From the NCBI GenBank assembly GCA_910585285.1, contig CAJUDL010000010.1, positions 22,517-86,516 on the forward strand: DNA of 64,000 nt. Direction: 5' to 3'. Position numbers and translations under genes: made by a program. The notes beneath the pieces were generated by a model that worked only from the letters and a program-made list of their open reading frames with translations, had not been told where the DNA came from and did not search any database. Shown here one piece after another: positions 38,192 to 47,354 of the stretch (positions are counted from its first letter, which is position 1; the number at the start of each line of letters is the position of its first letter). The stretch comes from an uncultured Muribaculaceae bacterium (GTDB lineage: Bacteria; Bacteroidota; Bacteroidia; Bacteroidales; Muribaculaceae).

Positions 38192-39885
38192 TAATCTTCG
38201 TAATCTTCAGTTTCAGTTTTAGGCTTGCGACGGGAACGAAGTTTATAGTCCGAGAAGCGATAGGCGTCGCTTTCCGGGAGGATCGGACCTTTGTGGCTCG
38301 GTTCCACAGCCGGTTTTATTTTGCGTTCGAAAGGTTTGCGGTCAGAAAATTTCCGATCACGATCGAACGGTTTTCGGTCTGATGGTTTTCTGTCGCGGTC
38401 GAAAGGTTTCTTGTCACGATCGAAAGGCTTTCTGTCGGTGAATTTCTTATCGCGGTCGAACGGTTTACGGTCAGAACGTTCGAATTTACGATCCCCGTGG
38501 AATTTCTCCTTGCTTTCGAACAGCGGCCCGTCATCATTCCTCTGGCGGTCGAATGATTTACGTTCACGTTCTTTGGCGAATTTCCTGTCACCTCCTTTTG
38601 ACTGCTTGCGGTCGTTATGCCCGAACTTGCGGGTTTCCTTTTTCCAATCGTCGTCAGAGATATGTTTCATTTTGCGGGGGCGACGTTGCTCCTCAGCTTC
38701 TTCCTCAGAAAGTTTGCCGAGTGAGCCGCCATCAGCGCGGAAAGAATCGTAACGACCATCGAAGAGCACATACTCACGCAGTGAGCATTCGAGACTTCCG
38801 TTGAGAAGCGGAATCTTGATTGTGGGCTTGAGACCGATATTTCCGAATTCTTCATTATCCGGACCAATTATCCATGCATTCCAACCTGCAAAATTCTTTT
38901 TCAAAGCAGATCCGATGCCCTTGTAGAGAGCAGTGAGATCATCGGGTTTAAGACGCTCTCCGTAAGGAGGATTCATCACGAGGATGCCAGGTTCAGGATT
39001 GTCTGTCCACTCGCTCATCGGTTGGCATACAATCTCTACCATGTCATCTACCTTAGCTTCACGCACATTCTTGCGGGCAATAGCAACAGCTTCGGCATCG
39101 ATGTCGCCACCATAGATCTTGAATGCGAATTCTTTCTCTGCGCTGTCATCATTATAGATATCTTCGAAGAGTTCTTTGTCGAAATCGGGCCATTTCTCAA
39201 AGGCAAACTGCTGGCGGAAGATCCCGGGGTTGATGTTGGCGGCAATCAGGGCAGCTTCAATGAGGAATGTTCCCGAACCGCACATCGGGTCAACGAAATT
39301 GCTGTCGCCTCTCCATCCGGTTTTCATGATGATTCCCGCAGCGAGCACTTCATTTATGGGAGCGGCTGTCTGCTCCACGCGATAACCGCGCTTTGAAAGA
39401 GGTTCGCCACTTGAGTCAAGGGAGATTGTGATGCGGTCGTCGAAGATATGAACATTGAGCATCAAGTCTGCGCCTGATACCCTGATCGACGGACGTTCAC
39501 CATATTTATCGCGGAAATGATCGACAATACCGTCTTTAACGCGGTATGTCACATATTTTGAGTGCGAAAATTCATCGCTGTTGACAGTTGAATCGATGGA
39601 GAATGTAGTTTGCGGAGTCATATATTTCTCCCATTCGATATCACGCACTATATCATAAAGTTCATCGGGATCTGAAGCCGTGAATTTTTCGATAGGCTTT
39701 AGTATGCGCAGAGCTGTGCGGCAGCAAAGGTTGGCGCGATACATCATCTCAAGGTCTCCCTCGAAGCTCACCATTCGGCGACCCATTTCAACATTCTCTG
39801 CACCGAGAGAGATCAATTCATCGCGCAAAACATCTTCCAATCCCTGGAAAGTCTTGGCGACCATCTGAAATTTCTGTTCAGTCAT
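38191..39885 (-). CDS. THUMP-domain RNA (guanine-N2) methyltransferase with charged repeat tail
   Basis: The first 380 residues match the bacterial THUMP plus class I methyltransferase family represented by the N-terminal half of RlmL, which makes N2-methylguanosine in 23S rRNA. The THUMP region is about residues 45-160. The SAM-binding motif is DPMCGSGTFLIEAALIA and the catalytic motif is NPPYGERL. From about residue 400 there is a disordered tail dense in Arg, Lys, Asp and Phe, with at least six KPFDRDxK-type repeats at 38320-38466. Such tails bind RNA in helicases and RNA-modifying enzymes. It lies 18 bases downstream of ftsZ. Confidence 0.85.
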   Translation of the reverse strand: MTEQKFQMVAKTFQGLEDVLRDELISLGAENVEMGRRMVSFEGDLEMMYRANLCCRTALRILKPIEKFTASDPDELYDIVRDIEWEKYMTPQTTFSIDSTVNSDEFSHSKYVTYRVKDGIVDHFRDKYGERPSIRVSGADLMLNVHIFDDRITISLDSSGEPLSKRGYRVEQTAAPINEVLAAGIIMKTGWRGDSNFVDPMCGSGTFLIEAALIAANINPGIFRQQFAFEKWPDFDKELFEDIYNDDSAEKEFAFKIYGGDIDAEAVAIARKNVREAKVDDMVEIVCQPMSEWTDNPEPGILVMNPPYGERLKPDDLTALYKGIGSALKKNFAGWNAWIIGPDNEEFGNIGLKPTIKIPLLNGSLECSLREYVLFDGRYDSFRADGGSLGKLSEEEAEEQRRPRKMKHISDDDWKKETRKFGHNDRKQSKGGDRKFAKERERKSFDRQRNDDGPLFESKEKFHGDRKFERSDRKPFDRDKKFTDRKPFDRDKKPFDRDRKPSDRKPFDRDRKFSDRKPFERKIKPAVEPSHKGPILPESDAYRFSDYKLRSRRKPKTETEDYED

Positions 39886-39903
39886 ATATATTTTTAGAAG
39901 TTT

Positions 39904-41307
39904 TTAGAAAGTAATTGGAGCTGCTCCGCGATCCAAATCACGCGGATCAGTCAGGTGAGGTTTCTGCTCAGTCTGTCCGATTTTGTTAATTTCGTCCTTA
40001 AAACCGGGAGCACGATTGAAAGCTTTGTGATTCTCAAGCATGGCTATAACATCGAGATCATCAAACTGCGACGGCTTGAGCACAACATAACGTGTTTCAT
40101 CAGATGCGCGGTTTTTCTCCTTGATTTTTTCATGCCCATAGATGGTGCCCATAGTTTCCTGAACCTCCATCTGCTTGATTTTGTCTTGAAGTGCTTTCTC
40201 ACCAGTGGGTTGATCCTCGTCAGACACAAGCACTATGGGACCCATTTTATCGCCTCCAGATGTAACCGGTTTAACACATACAGTATCTGACTCTTTCAAG
40301 GTCATATCGAAACCGGATGCGAGTACTGTAATTTTTACCTTGTCACCCATTCCCGGATTGTCACCGATACCCCACTTCACATCAATGTTTGGAGGAAGTT
40401 GAGACGTGAACTGATTTATTTCCGACATCTCTTCCATCTTCAGTGAATTGGGAGAATCTTTCCAGCACACAACTTTGAGCAGAATGCGTTTCGAGGAATA
40501 TATATCGTGAGTTTTTAGTAACGGAGAATGGAGTGCCTTATCAATCGCTTTTGATATTCTGTGCTCACCTTCCCCTTCTGCTGTTGAGATGATGGCAGTG
40601 CCGGCTTCTTTCAGTGTCGTTTTAACATCTTGAAAATCGACATTGATATAGCAAGGTTCGGAAATTATTTCGGAGATGCTTCGGGCTGCATTTGCAAGAG
40701 TGTCGTCGGCTTTTCCGAAAGCATTGAAGAAATCGAGATCCTTATAGAGATCGATAAGATTTTCATTATTTATAACGAGAAGCGCGTCAACATGTTTCTT
40801 CATTTCTTTAGCGCCCTCAATGGCTTTGAGTATTTTTTTCTCACCTTCAAAGAAGAAAGGCACTGTGACAATGCCAATTGTGAGCATTCCGGCTTCTTTT
40901 GCCAGCTGAGCCACAACAGGCGCAGCGCCGGTACCAGTTCCACCTCCCATTCCGGCTGTAATAAAAACCATTTCGGTTTTGCTGTCAAAGAGTTCCTTGA
41001 TTTTGTCGGCAGAAGCTTCCGCACATTGCCTGCCAACATCAGGAACGTTGCCAGCCCCAAGTCCGTTGGTGATTTCCTTTCCGATAAGGAGCTTATTGGG
41101 AACAGGTGATTTCTCAAGATGCTGGGCATCTGTGTTGCATACCACGAAATTCACATGCGGGATTTTCTGCGCGTACATGTAGTTGACAGCGTTGCTGCCG
41201 CCACCTCCTACGCCAATGACTTTAATAATTGAGTCACTGGTGTCTTTTACAAAACCGGATTCATCAGTGAGATCGTGAAAATCGGGAGTATATGTATCGA
41301 TATCCAT
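39904..41307 (-). CDS. ftsZ: Cell division protein FtsZ
   Basis: The 467-residue tubulin-like GTPase forms the division ring. Visible motifs are the N-terminal VIGVGGGGSNAVNYM, the tubulin signature MGGGTGTGAAPVVA and the T7 synergy loop NVDFQDVKTTL. The C-terminal region after residue 320 is long and charged, as usual in Bacteroidetes, and it ends AAPITF after a conserved-looking DLDRGAAPITF stretch. It is 19 bases downstream of ftsA, at the end of the dcw cluster proper. Confidence 0.97.
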   Translation of the reverse strand: MDIDTYTPDFHDLTDESGFVKDTSDSIIKVIGVGGGGSNAVNYMYAQKIPHVNFVVCNTDAQHLEKSPVPNKLLIGKEITNGLGAGNVPDVGRQCAEASADKIKELFDSKTEMVFITAGMGGGTGTGAAPVVAQLAKEAGMLTIGIVTVPFFFEGEKKILKAIEGAKEMKKHVDALLVINNENLIDLYKDLDFFNAFGKADDTLANAARSISEIISEPCYINVDFQDVKTTLKEAGTAIISTAEGEGEHRISKAIDKALHSPLLKTHDIYSSKRILLKVVCWKDSPNSLKMEEMSEINQFTSQLPPNIDVKWGIGDNPGMGDKVKITVLASGFDMTLKESDTVCVKPVTSGGDKMGPIVLVSDEDQPTGEKALQDKIKQMEVQETMGTIYGHEKIKEKNRASDETRYVVLKPSQFDDLDVIAMLENHKAFNRAPGFKDEINKIGQTEQKPHLTDPRDLDRGAAPITF

Positions 41308-41326
41308 TTGAGTAAGATTCTAAGGG

Positions 41327-42646
41327 TTAATTAAGTTCATCGGAATCATCTTCCGTATTCCCAAAAGTTCCTGAGAGCTTGTCTTTGAATTTTTCCCACC
41401 ATTTGAAACCTCCTCCGGTTGGTTTTACTGGTATTTCCGGCTCTGGTTCTTCCTCCTGAACGCCGGTAATCGGCACTTTCTCCAGCTCAGGGCGTTCGAG
41501 ACACTCATCCTGGTTTTCCGATGCTCCTGCGTATAGGACACTTGCTACTTCTATTATGTCGGCGGAGTTTATCTTTGTGTCCTCAAGACGGATGTATTGA
41601 GGAAGGACACCGCGGCGCACATTGAGACTGCTTTTATTGGTTATCAGATCAAGCATGCCGTTAAGTTTTGATGCCCCTCCGATTACGATAATTCCTCCCG
41701 GGAGGTCGCTGTCTTTAAGTTCTGCATATTGTATCTGTTTGAGCACATTGACAACAATCTCCTCCGAACGAGCAACAATATGATTGGAAACATCCGCATC
41801 GCGGACGCCATTATAGTTGAGGTTTGTCTTGGTCTCGCGGGGAATTGCGCTTCCGTTTGATATTTTTGTTTCTTCAGCACGCTCTTCGAGGAGGTTAAGG
41901 GTTGTAAGATCGCGGGTGATATTTCTTCCTCCAAGCGGAAGAGTGGCGAAGTATACAAGATGCCCATTTTTATAAATTGAGACAGTAGTTGTCTCTGCAC
42001 CCATATCCACGAGCATGCATCCTAAACGTTTCTCTTCAGCGCTGAGAATTAGTTGACCGGCAGCGAGCGCTGTTACAACAATCCCCTTGATTGGGATTTT
42101 TACCTTATCCTCAACAGTGCGGATAAGGTTGTTTTTGATTTCAGGACGACACACAATGAGATCATAGTTTGCACTGATGTTGTTGCCAACTACGCCTTTG
42201 GGAGTAATTGTTTCGGTCCTTCCTACCGTGAAAATACGTGGCACGGCATCAATCGTTTCCAGGGATGAATCGATGGCGGTATGGCTTGCCTGTTTTTGCA
42301 GACGTTGGATGATTTCATCGGTTATTTCCGTATCATCGGGCAGATTGATAGATACCCGCGTCTGAATGGAGTGCAGAGAAAGCCCGGATAGTCCCACGAA
42401 CAGTCCTGTTATTTTTCTGGGAGCTACCGCTGGCTTACGTTCGAGTTTATTGAGAATTCTTAATATGCGGTTGGAGGCTTCCTCAAGGTTGCGTATCACG
42501 CCATAGCGCACGCTTTCCACCCCCTTCTCCTGCTCGGAGGCTATAATATCAAGCTGACCACCGGCATGCATCTTGCCTACGACCGCTACTATCTTGGAGC
42601 TGCTTATTTCAATTGCAGCTACATATCTATCTTCCGCCATTACCAA
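41327..42646 (-). CDS. ftsA: Cell division protein FtsA
   Basis: The 439-residue actin-like protein tethers FtsZ to the membrane. Nucleotide-binding motifs include AIEISSSKIVAVVG, MLVDMGAETTTVSIY and GGIIVIGGASKLNG. The 1C subdomain is present, and the C-terminus has an amphipathic stretch (GGFKWWEKFKDKLSGTF), the likely membrane anchor, placed 12 residues from the end. A second ATG at 42640 (MAEDRY) is an equally possible start. ftsQ ends six bases upstream. Confidence 0.95.
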   Translation of the reverse strand: MVMAEDRYVAAIEISSSKIVAVVGKMHAGGQLDIIASEQEKGVESVRYGVIRNLEEASNRILRILNKLERKPAVAPRKITGLFVGLSGLSLHSIQTRVSINLPDDTEITDEIIQRLQKQASHTAIDSSLETIDAVPRIFTVGRTETITPKGVVGNNISANYDLIVCRPEIKNNLIRTVEDKVKIPIKGIVVTALAAGQLILSAEEKRLGCMLVDMGAETTTVSIYKNGHLVYFATLPLGGRNITRDLTTLNLLEERAEETKISNGSAIPRETKTNLNYNGVRDADVSNHIVARSEEIVVNVLKQIQYAELKDSDLPGGIIVIGGASKLNGMLDLITNKSSLNVRRGVLPQYIRLEDTKINSADIIEVASVLYAGASENQDECLERPELEKVPITGVQEEEPEPEIPVKPTGGGFKWWEKFKDKLSGTFGNTEDDSDELN

Positions 42647-42652
42647 TAATTA

Positions 42653-43489
42653 TTATTCAGTTGAAGTCTGCTCTCCGGAGATGTCAGGAAGGGTATGTTC
42701 TTCCAGATCAATTTCTTCGGTATAGTCTTCGCTATGCTGTTGTATTGTTTTGTCTCTTCTGGTTGCCACTATCTGGTTGCGGAATTTGACAGAAATCGTA
42801 TCATATTCCATCCATCCCTTATGCGGCATGACCTTTCGGTAGAAAAGGAAAAGATTCCTGCTTTTCTCCTGCATCCTTGTAGTGTCGCCAAAGTTTATCA
42901 CATGACCTTTAATGCGGGGCACAAGAATCAAGTTCCTTTCGTCACGCGCCACGATCATGCTTACGATGTTGGCGAGTTTTGGATCAGAGTTGAGATATCT
43001 CACAAGAGGAAGAACCTTCTTAGCCGTAAACTTCTTGTTGAAGCTGCCGCATACAACCGGCACATCGGTGAAAAACTCGGCTTTTGCCTCGATTCTTTTT
43101 CCTTCGCGGTTGATGTAATATGATTTTCCGGCATCGAACACGCGCATCACCGGTTCAAGAGGTCTTGCTTCAACGAGGAGGTGATTGTCAGAGTTGATCA
43201 TGCAATCAACCCTTTCAAAATTTGATATCGAAGATAGATACTTCTCAATCTTGCGGGTATCCAGATTATGGACGGGCGTGCCCTTGATCTGTTCGGGATA
43301 TCTTGAAAGCTCTGTTTCGATACCGCTTTTTGTGCGTTCAAGGATTTTTGGATTGTCTGTGCCCAACACCTTGATAATGACTCCTGTGCATTTGTGACGA
43401 TCCGCCTCCTGATTAGCCCATACGGTTATCCAGGTGGTGTATCCCATTAATAGGATCAGCAACAGCCATTTCAAGATGGTATTCCTCAT
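42653..43489 (-). CDS. ftsQ: Cell division protein FtsQ
   Basis: The 278-residue protein has one N-terminal membrane helix (about residues 6-25, ILKWLLLILLMGYTTWITVWA), a POTRA-like domain (about 35-110) and a beta domain. This is the FtsQ/DivIB layout, divergent in sequence as is normal in Bacteroidetes. It scaffolds the divisome in the periplasm with FtsL. The call rests on topology and on position between murC and ftsA. Confidence 0.88.
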   Translation of the reverse strand: MRNTILKWLLLILLMGYTTWITVWANQEADRHKCTGVIIKVLGTDNPKILERTKSGIETELSRYPEQIKGTPVHNLDTRKIEKYLSSISNFERVDCMINSDNHLLVEARPLEPVMRVFDAGKSYYINREGKRIEAKAEFFTDVPVVCGSFNKKFTAKKVLPLVRYLNSDPKLANIVSMIVARDERNLILVPRIKGHVINFGDTTRMQEKSRNLFLFYRKVMPHKGWMEYDTISVKFRNQIVATRRDKTIQQHSEDYTEEIDLEEHTLPDISGEQTSTE

Positions 43490-43504
43490 ATCTATATTTT
43501 GTGG

Positions 43505-44881
43505 CTATCTTAACGATAATATATCACGAATCTGCGGAAGCATCCGATCAATATCGGCGGCTCCCAGTGTCATCAAGATTTCAAAGTTACTATTTTTTAT
43601 CAGATTCAACAAATCTTTTCGCTCGCAATATGTTTTTTCAGATGATTTTACATCTTTGAGAATGATGTCTGTTGTTATTCCGGGTATTGGCAATTCCCTT
43701 GCGGGATAAATTTCGGGCATGATGACGGTGTCAGCTTCCGAGAGGGCGGCGGCAAATTCCGGTGCGAAATCGCGGGTGCGCGTGTAAAGATGTGGCTGGA
43801 ATATTACTGCAAGTTTTCTTCCCGGGTATAGCTTTTTGACAGAACGAATCGAGTTTTTAACCTCATTGGGACTGTGTGCATAGTCATCGATAAGAACCGG
43901 TGCGCCGGGATGAGCAGATCCATCGAGCCATATTTCGAAGCGGCGTTTTGCTCCCATGAATGTTGCTATTCCGCGCTTCACGTCTTCCTCCGAAGCTCCT
44001 GCCGTTATGGCTGCAGCTGCAGCTGCCACCGCATTGTCTATGTTTATTTCCACGGGAACGCCAACATATATATCCTCGATCCTCAGATTGTCAGGACCAA
44101 CGAGAGTGAATGAGAGGCGTCCGTCTCCGAATACTATATCTTTGGCATGCCAATCGCCTTCAGCACCTCCGCTATATGTCTGGACGGTTACTCCTTCCTT
44201 GACATCGGGATGATATTTTAACCCGACGTGAGTTATGAGCGTTCCTTCAGGGCGAATAAGAGAAGTGAAGATTGAGAATGCTTCAAGGTAATGCTCTTCA
44301 TCTCCATATATGTCAAGGTGGTCTGGATCAGTGGAGGTGACAACCGCGATATACGGATGAAGATGATGGAAAGAGCGGTCGTATTCATCCGCTTCAATTA
44401 CTGAGAAATGGGATTTTTCGTTGAGCACGAGATTGCTGCCTGTGTTTCTGAGGATTCCACCAAGAAAGGCGGTGCATCCTTTTTCAGAATCACGCAGGAT
44501 GTTTGCAATCATCGAGGATGTTGTAGTTTTTCCGTGTGAGCCGCCGACGCAGATGGCGTCTGTGTCTCGTGTGATCCTGCCAAGCAAGGCAGCACGTTTT
44601 ATCACCTCGAAGCCATTGTTGCGGAAGAATGAGAGGATCTTATTTGATTCAGGCACAGCCGGAGTGTAAACCACTAATGTTTCCTCAGGATTACAGAAAT
44701 CGGCAGGTATCTCATCTTCTGAATCGTTAAAAGTCAATATTGCGCCTTCGTTTTCAAGGGCATTCGTGAGAAGAGAAGGAGTGCGGTCATATCCAGCCAC
44801 CGGATAGCCGTGGCGCAGATAATATCTTACAAGATTTGCCATGCCTATGCCTCCGGCACCGACAAAATAGAGGTTTTTCAT
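43505..44881 (-). CDS. murC: UDP-N-acetylmuramate--L-alanine ligase
   Basis: The 458-residue Mur ligase adds the first alanine to UDP-MurNAc. It has the N-terminal nucleotide fold GAGGIGMANLVRYYL, the ATP loop GGSHGKTTTSSMIANIL and the C-terminal domain with DDYAHSPNEV and FQPHLYTRT. The start overlaps the murG stop by four bases (ATGA), so they are coupled. Confidence 0.95.
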   Translation of the reverse strand: MKNLYFVGAGGIGMANLVRYYLRHGYPVAGYDRTPSLLTNALENEGAILTFNDSEDEIPADFCNPEETLVVYTPAVPESNKILSFFRNNGFEVIKRAALLGRITRDTDAICVGGSHGKTTTSSMIANILRDSEKGCTAFLGGILRNTGSNLVLNEKSHFSVIEADEYDRSFHHLHPYIAVVTSTDPDHLDIYGDEEHYLEAFSIFTSLIRPEGTLITHVGLKYHPDVKEGVTVQTYSGGAEGDWHAKDIVFGDGRLSFTLVGPDNLRIEDIYVGVPVEINIDNAVAAAAAAITAGASEEDVKRGIATFMGAKRRFEIWLDGSAHPGAPVLIDDYAHSPNEVKNSIRSVKKLYPGRKLAVIFQPHLYTRTRDFAPEFAAALSEADTVIMPEIYPARELPIPGITTDIILKDVKSSEKTYCERKDLLNLIKNSNFEILMTLGAADIDRMLPQIRDILSLR

Positions 44882-45966
44882 CCGATCAATTTTATAATTT
44901 CATCAACGATATGCTCATCGCTGTCGCGAAGAGCCATAGAGGAGATATTATCACTCATCGATTTCAGCTTTTCTTTGTCTGATGCAAGTTCAAGCACTGT
45001 ATTGACTAATTTCTCACGTGCCTCAGCATCTGTCACCATCACGGCTGCGTCCTTGTGCACAAGGGCAAGCGCATTCTTTGTCTGATGGTCTTCAGCCACA
45101 TTGGGAGATGGGACGAGCACACAAGGCTTGCCGAGTATCTGCAATTCGCTGATTGATCCGGCACCGGCACGCGACACAACCAGATCAGCAGCCCCATAGG
45201 CAGCTCCCATATCCGTGATGAATTCAGTGACAACGGCACCTTGAAGACCTTTGGCAGCCTGCTGTCCGCGAGTGCCGAAATATTTGCCAGTCTGCCATAT
45301 TACCTGCAGCCCCGCATCAAGAAGTTTGCGCAGACCTGCCTCAAGGCTTTCATTAAGAGTTCGAGCACCGAGACTGCCTCCAACCACGAGAACAGTGGTT
45401 TTCTCAGGATTCAGCCCGAAACTTGCACGGGCTTTTGCCCGGTCGAGAGTGTGATCTGTGAGATCCTTACGCACCGGGTTGCCGGTAAGTATGATTTTTT
45501 CTTTCGGGAAAAAGGCCTCCATTCCTTCATACGCCACACATATACAGTCGGCATTGGCGGCAAGAAGCTTATTTGTGACACCTGCGTAGGAGTTTTGTTC
45601 CTGCACCAGTGTCGGCACTTTCGCGCGCTGGGCAGCCTTGAGCGTAGGTCCTGAAGCATAGCCACCAACACCGATTGCTATGTCAGGTTTGAAATCCTTC
45701 ACAATTTTTCGCGCCATTCTCACGCTTTTGAAAAGCTTGAAGAGCACGCTGAAATTCTTCAGCATGTTCTTGCGGTCGAATCCGGCAACGGGAAGCCCGA
45801 TGATTTCGTAGCCGGCAGCGGGCACTTTCTCCATCTCCATTCTGTTGTCGGCTCCAACAAACAGTATGTCAGCGTCGATGCGTCGCTTTATGGCGTTGGC
45901 GATAGACAGGGCAGGGAAGATATGTCCCCCGGTTCCTCCACCGCTTATGAGTATTTTCTTCTTCAT
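44878..45966 (-). CDS. murG: Lipid II synthase MurG (GlcNAc transferase)
   Basis: The 362-residue GT28 glycosyltransferase adds GlcNAc to lipid I on the inner face of the membrane. Signature motifs are the N-terminal GGGTGGHIFPALSIA, VGGYASGP, the linker VGGSLGARTLN and the UDP-sugar site SRAGAGSISELQILGKP. The length is standard. It starts eight bases after ftsW. Confidence 0.96.
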   Translation of the reverse strand: MKKKILISGGGTGGHIFPALSIANAIKRRIDADILFVGADNRMEMEKVPAAGYEIIGLPVAGFDRKNMLKNFSVLFKLFKSVRMARKIVKDFKPDIAIGVGGYASGPTLKAAQRAKVPTLVQEQNSYAGVTNKLLAANADCICVAYEGMEAFFPKEKIILTGNPVRKDLTDHTLDRAKARASFGLNPEKTTVLVVGGSLGARTLNESLEAGLRKLLDAGLQVIWQTGKYFGTRGQQAAKGLQGAVVTEFITDMGAAYGAADLVVSRAGAGSISELQILGKPCVLVPSPNVAEDHQTKNALALVHKDAAVMVTDAEAREKLVNTVLELASDKEKLKSMSDNISSMALRDSDEHIVDEIIKLIG

Positions 45967-45974
45967 CTTGTTAC

Positions 45975-47351
45975 TTACTTATTCTGGTAGTCGCTATAGT
46001 TTGCTGCCTGCATGTCTTCGGGAAGCTCTTTGATTTCAGCCTTTATCTCGTTTTTGTCGCCAGACGTGACGGCAAATCTGCTGACTGAGAGCATCATTCC
46101 AATTGCCGCCGACATCACAAGCACAGATGTTCCGCCTTTGGAGATGAATGGCAGCGGCTGCCCTGACACGGGGAATATGCCCGTTACAATCGCCATATGG
46201 ACGAGAGCCTGGAACACAATCATGACCGCGCATCCCATAATCAGGAAAGCAGGGAAGGCACGCGAACATTTATAGGCTATTCGCCCTGCTCTCGCCACAA
46301 GGAGAAGGAACAGAAGCAAAAGGAGCGATCCCCCTGCGAATCCGGTGTCTTCGACAATAATGGAATATATGTAATCGGAGAATGCAAGCGGAAGACGCGC
46401 ACTTTCTCTTGAATTGCCAGGTCCTTGACCTAATAATCCTCCATTCGCCTGGGCGAATTTGGAATATATGACCTGACGGTTCATATCATCGATAGGGTCG
46501 TTGGGATGAACACCCTCCAGCCATCTGACAATTCGATTGTTTCGAGTGCCTTCTCGCCCATCTATTCTTCCGGTAGAAGTTGTATTCCCTGCAGTAGCCT
46601 CAATCTTGACATTGTCAAAATCATCGGAGGTTACATTCTTATTGACTTTTTTGATCATCAGAAGTGATCCGGCGCATAACCCATATATGCCCAAGATCAT
46701 CCAGAATTTTGACCATTGTATACCCCCGATTAAAAACATGCTTATGCTGACACCCATCAGCAGAATGGTGTTTGTCAGACCATCCTTATATAGGAATATG
46801 GCGAAGACCACCACCACAATTGCGGCAGTGATGATACCTCTGTTTGTTACGCCTCCGGGTGTCTGATTCTTCGAAAGCACCGAGGCAAGAAGAAGCACCA
46901 CAGAGAGTTTTACTACCTCTGCCGGCTGGATCGTCATGCCTGCTATACGGATGGCACGTTGGGCACCATTGATCTCTACACCCGCGACAGTCGAGAGCAC
47001 TAATAATCCGAGCGATAAGATAGCGAATATCCAGGCGAAACGACGCATCAGTATATAGTGGGTGTTTTGGAGCCACATCACTATGCCGAGACCGAGAGCC
47101 AGGAAAATGCCGTGACGGATAAGGGGACTGTAAACATTTGAGGATGAAACCTCGGTGCTTGACGCGCTGAATAGTTCCACTACGCTAATGAGGAGGAACA
47201 TGATGTATATGCCCCAGATATATGGATCGGGGCGTGAGCGTTTCACCTCCGCTTTTGCTGCATTGCGCTTTGCCGCAACACGAGCGGTGGCTGTTTGTCC
47301 GTCTATTGTCTCTCGAATTTCGAGACCGGGTATAGTATCTTGATTTGGCAT
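45975..47351 (-). CDS. ftsW: Septal peptidoglycan polymerase FtsW
   Basis: The 458-residue SEDS-family membrane protein polymerises lipid II with FtsI. After a 45-residue cytoplasmic N-terminus rich in Arg and Ala there are about ten helices. Conserved SEDS stretches include RWLEGVHPNDP, GPGNSRESARLPLAFSDYIY and GIFPVSGQPLPFISKGG. The periplasmic loop carrying the GRIDGREGTR stretch is longer than in E. coli. It begins three bases after murD. Confidence 0.93.
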   Translation of the reverse strand: MPNQDTIPGLEIRETIDGQTATARVAAKRNAAKAEVKRSRPDPYIWGIYIMFLLISVVELFSASSTEVSSSNVYSPLIRHGIFLALGLGIVMWLQNTHYILMRRFAWIFAILSLGLLVLSTVAGVEINGAQRAIRIAGMTIQPAEVVKLSVVLLLASVLSKNQTPGGVTNRGIITAAIVVVVFAIFLYKDGLTNTILLMGVSISMFLIGGIQWSKFWMILGIYGLCAGSLLMIKKVNKNVTSDDFDNVKIEATAGNTTSTGRIDGREGTRNNRIVRWLEGVHPNDPIDDMNRQVIYSKFAQANGGLLGQGPGNSRESARLPLAFSDYIYSIIVEDTGFAGGSLLLLLFLLLVARAGRIAYKCSRAFPAFLIMGCAVMIVFQALVHMAIVTGIFPVSGQPLPFISKGGTSVLVMSAAIGMMLSVSRFAVTSGDKNEIKAEIKELPEDMQAANYSDYQNK

Positions 47352-47354
47352 ATT

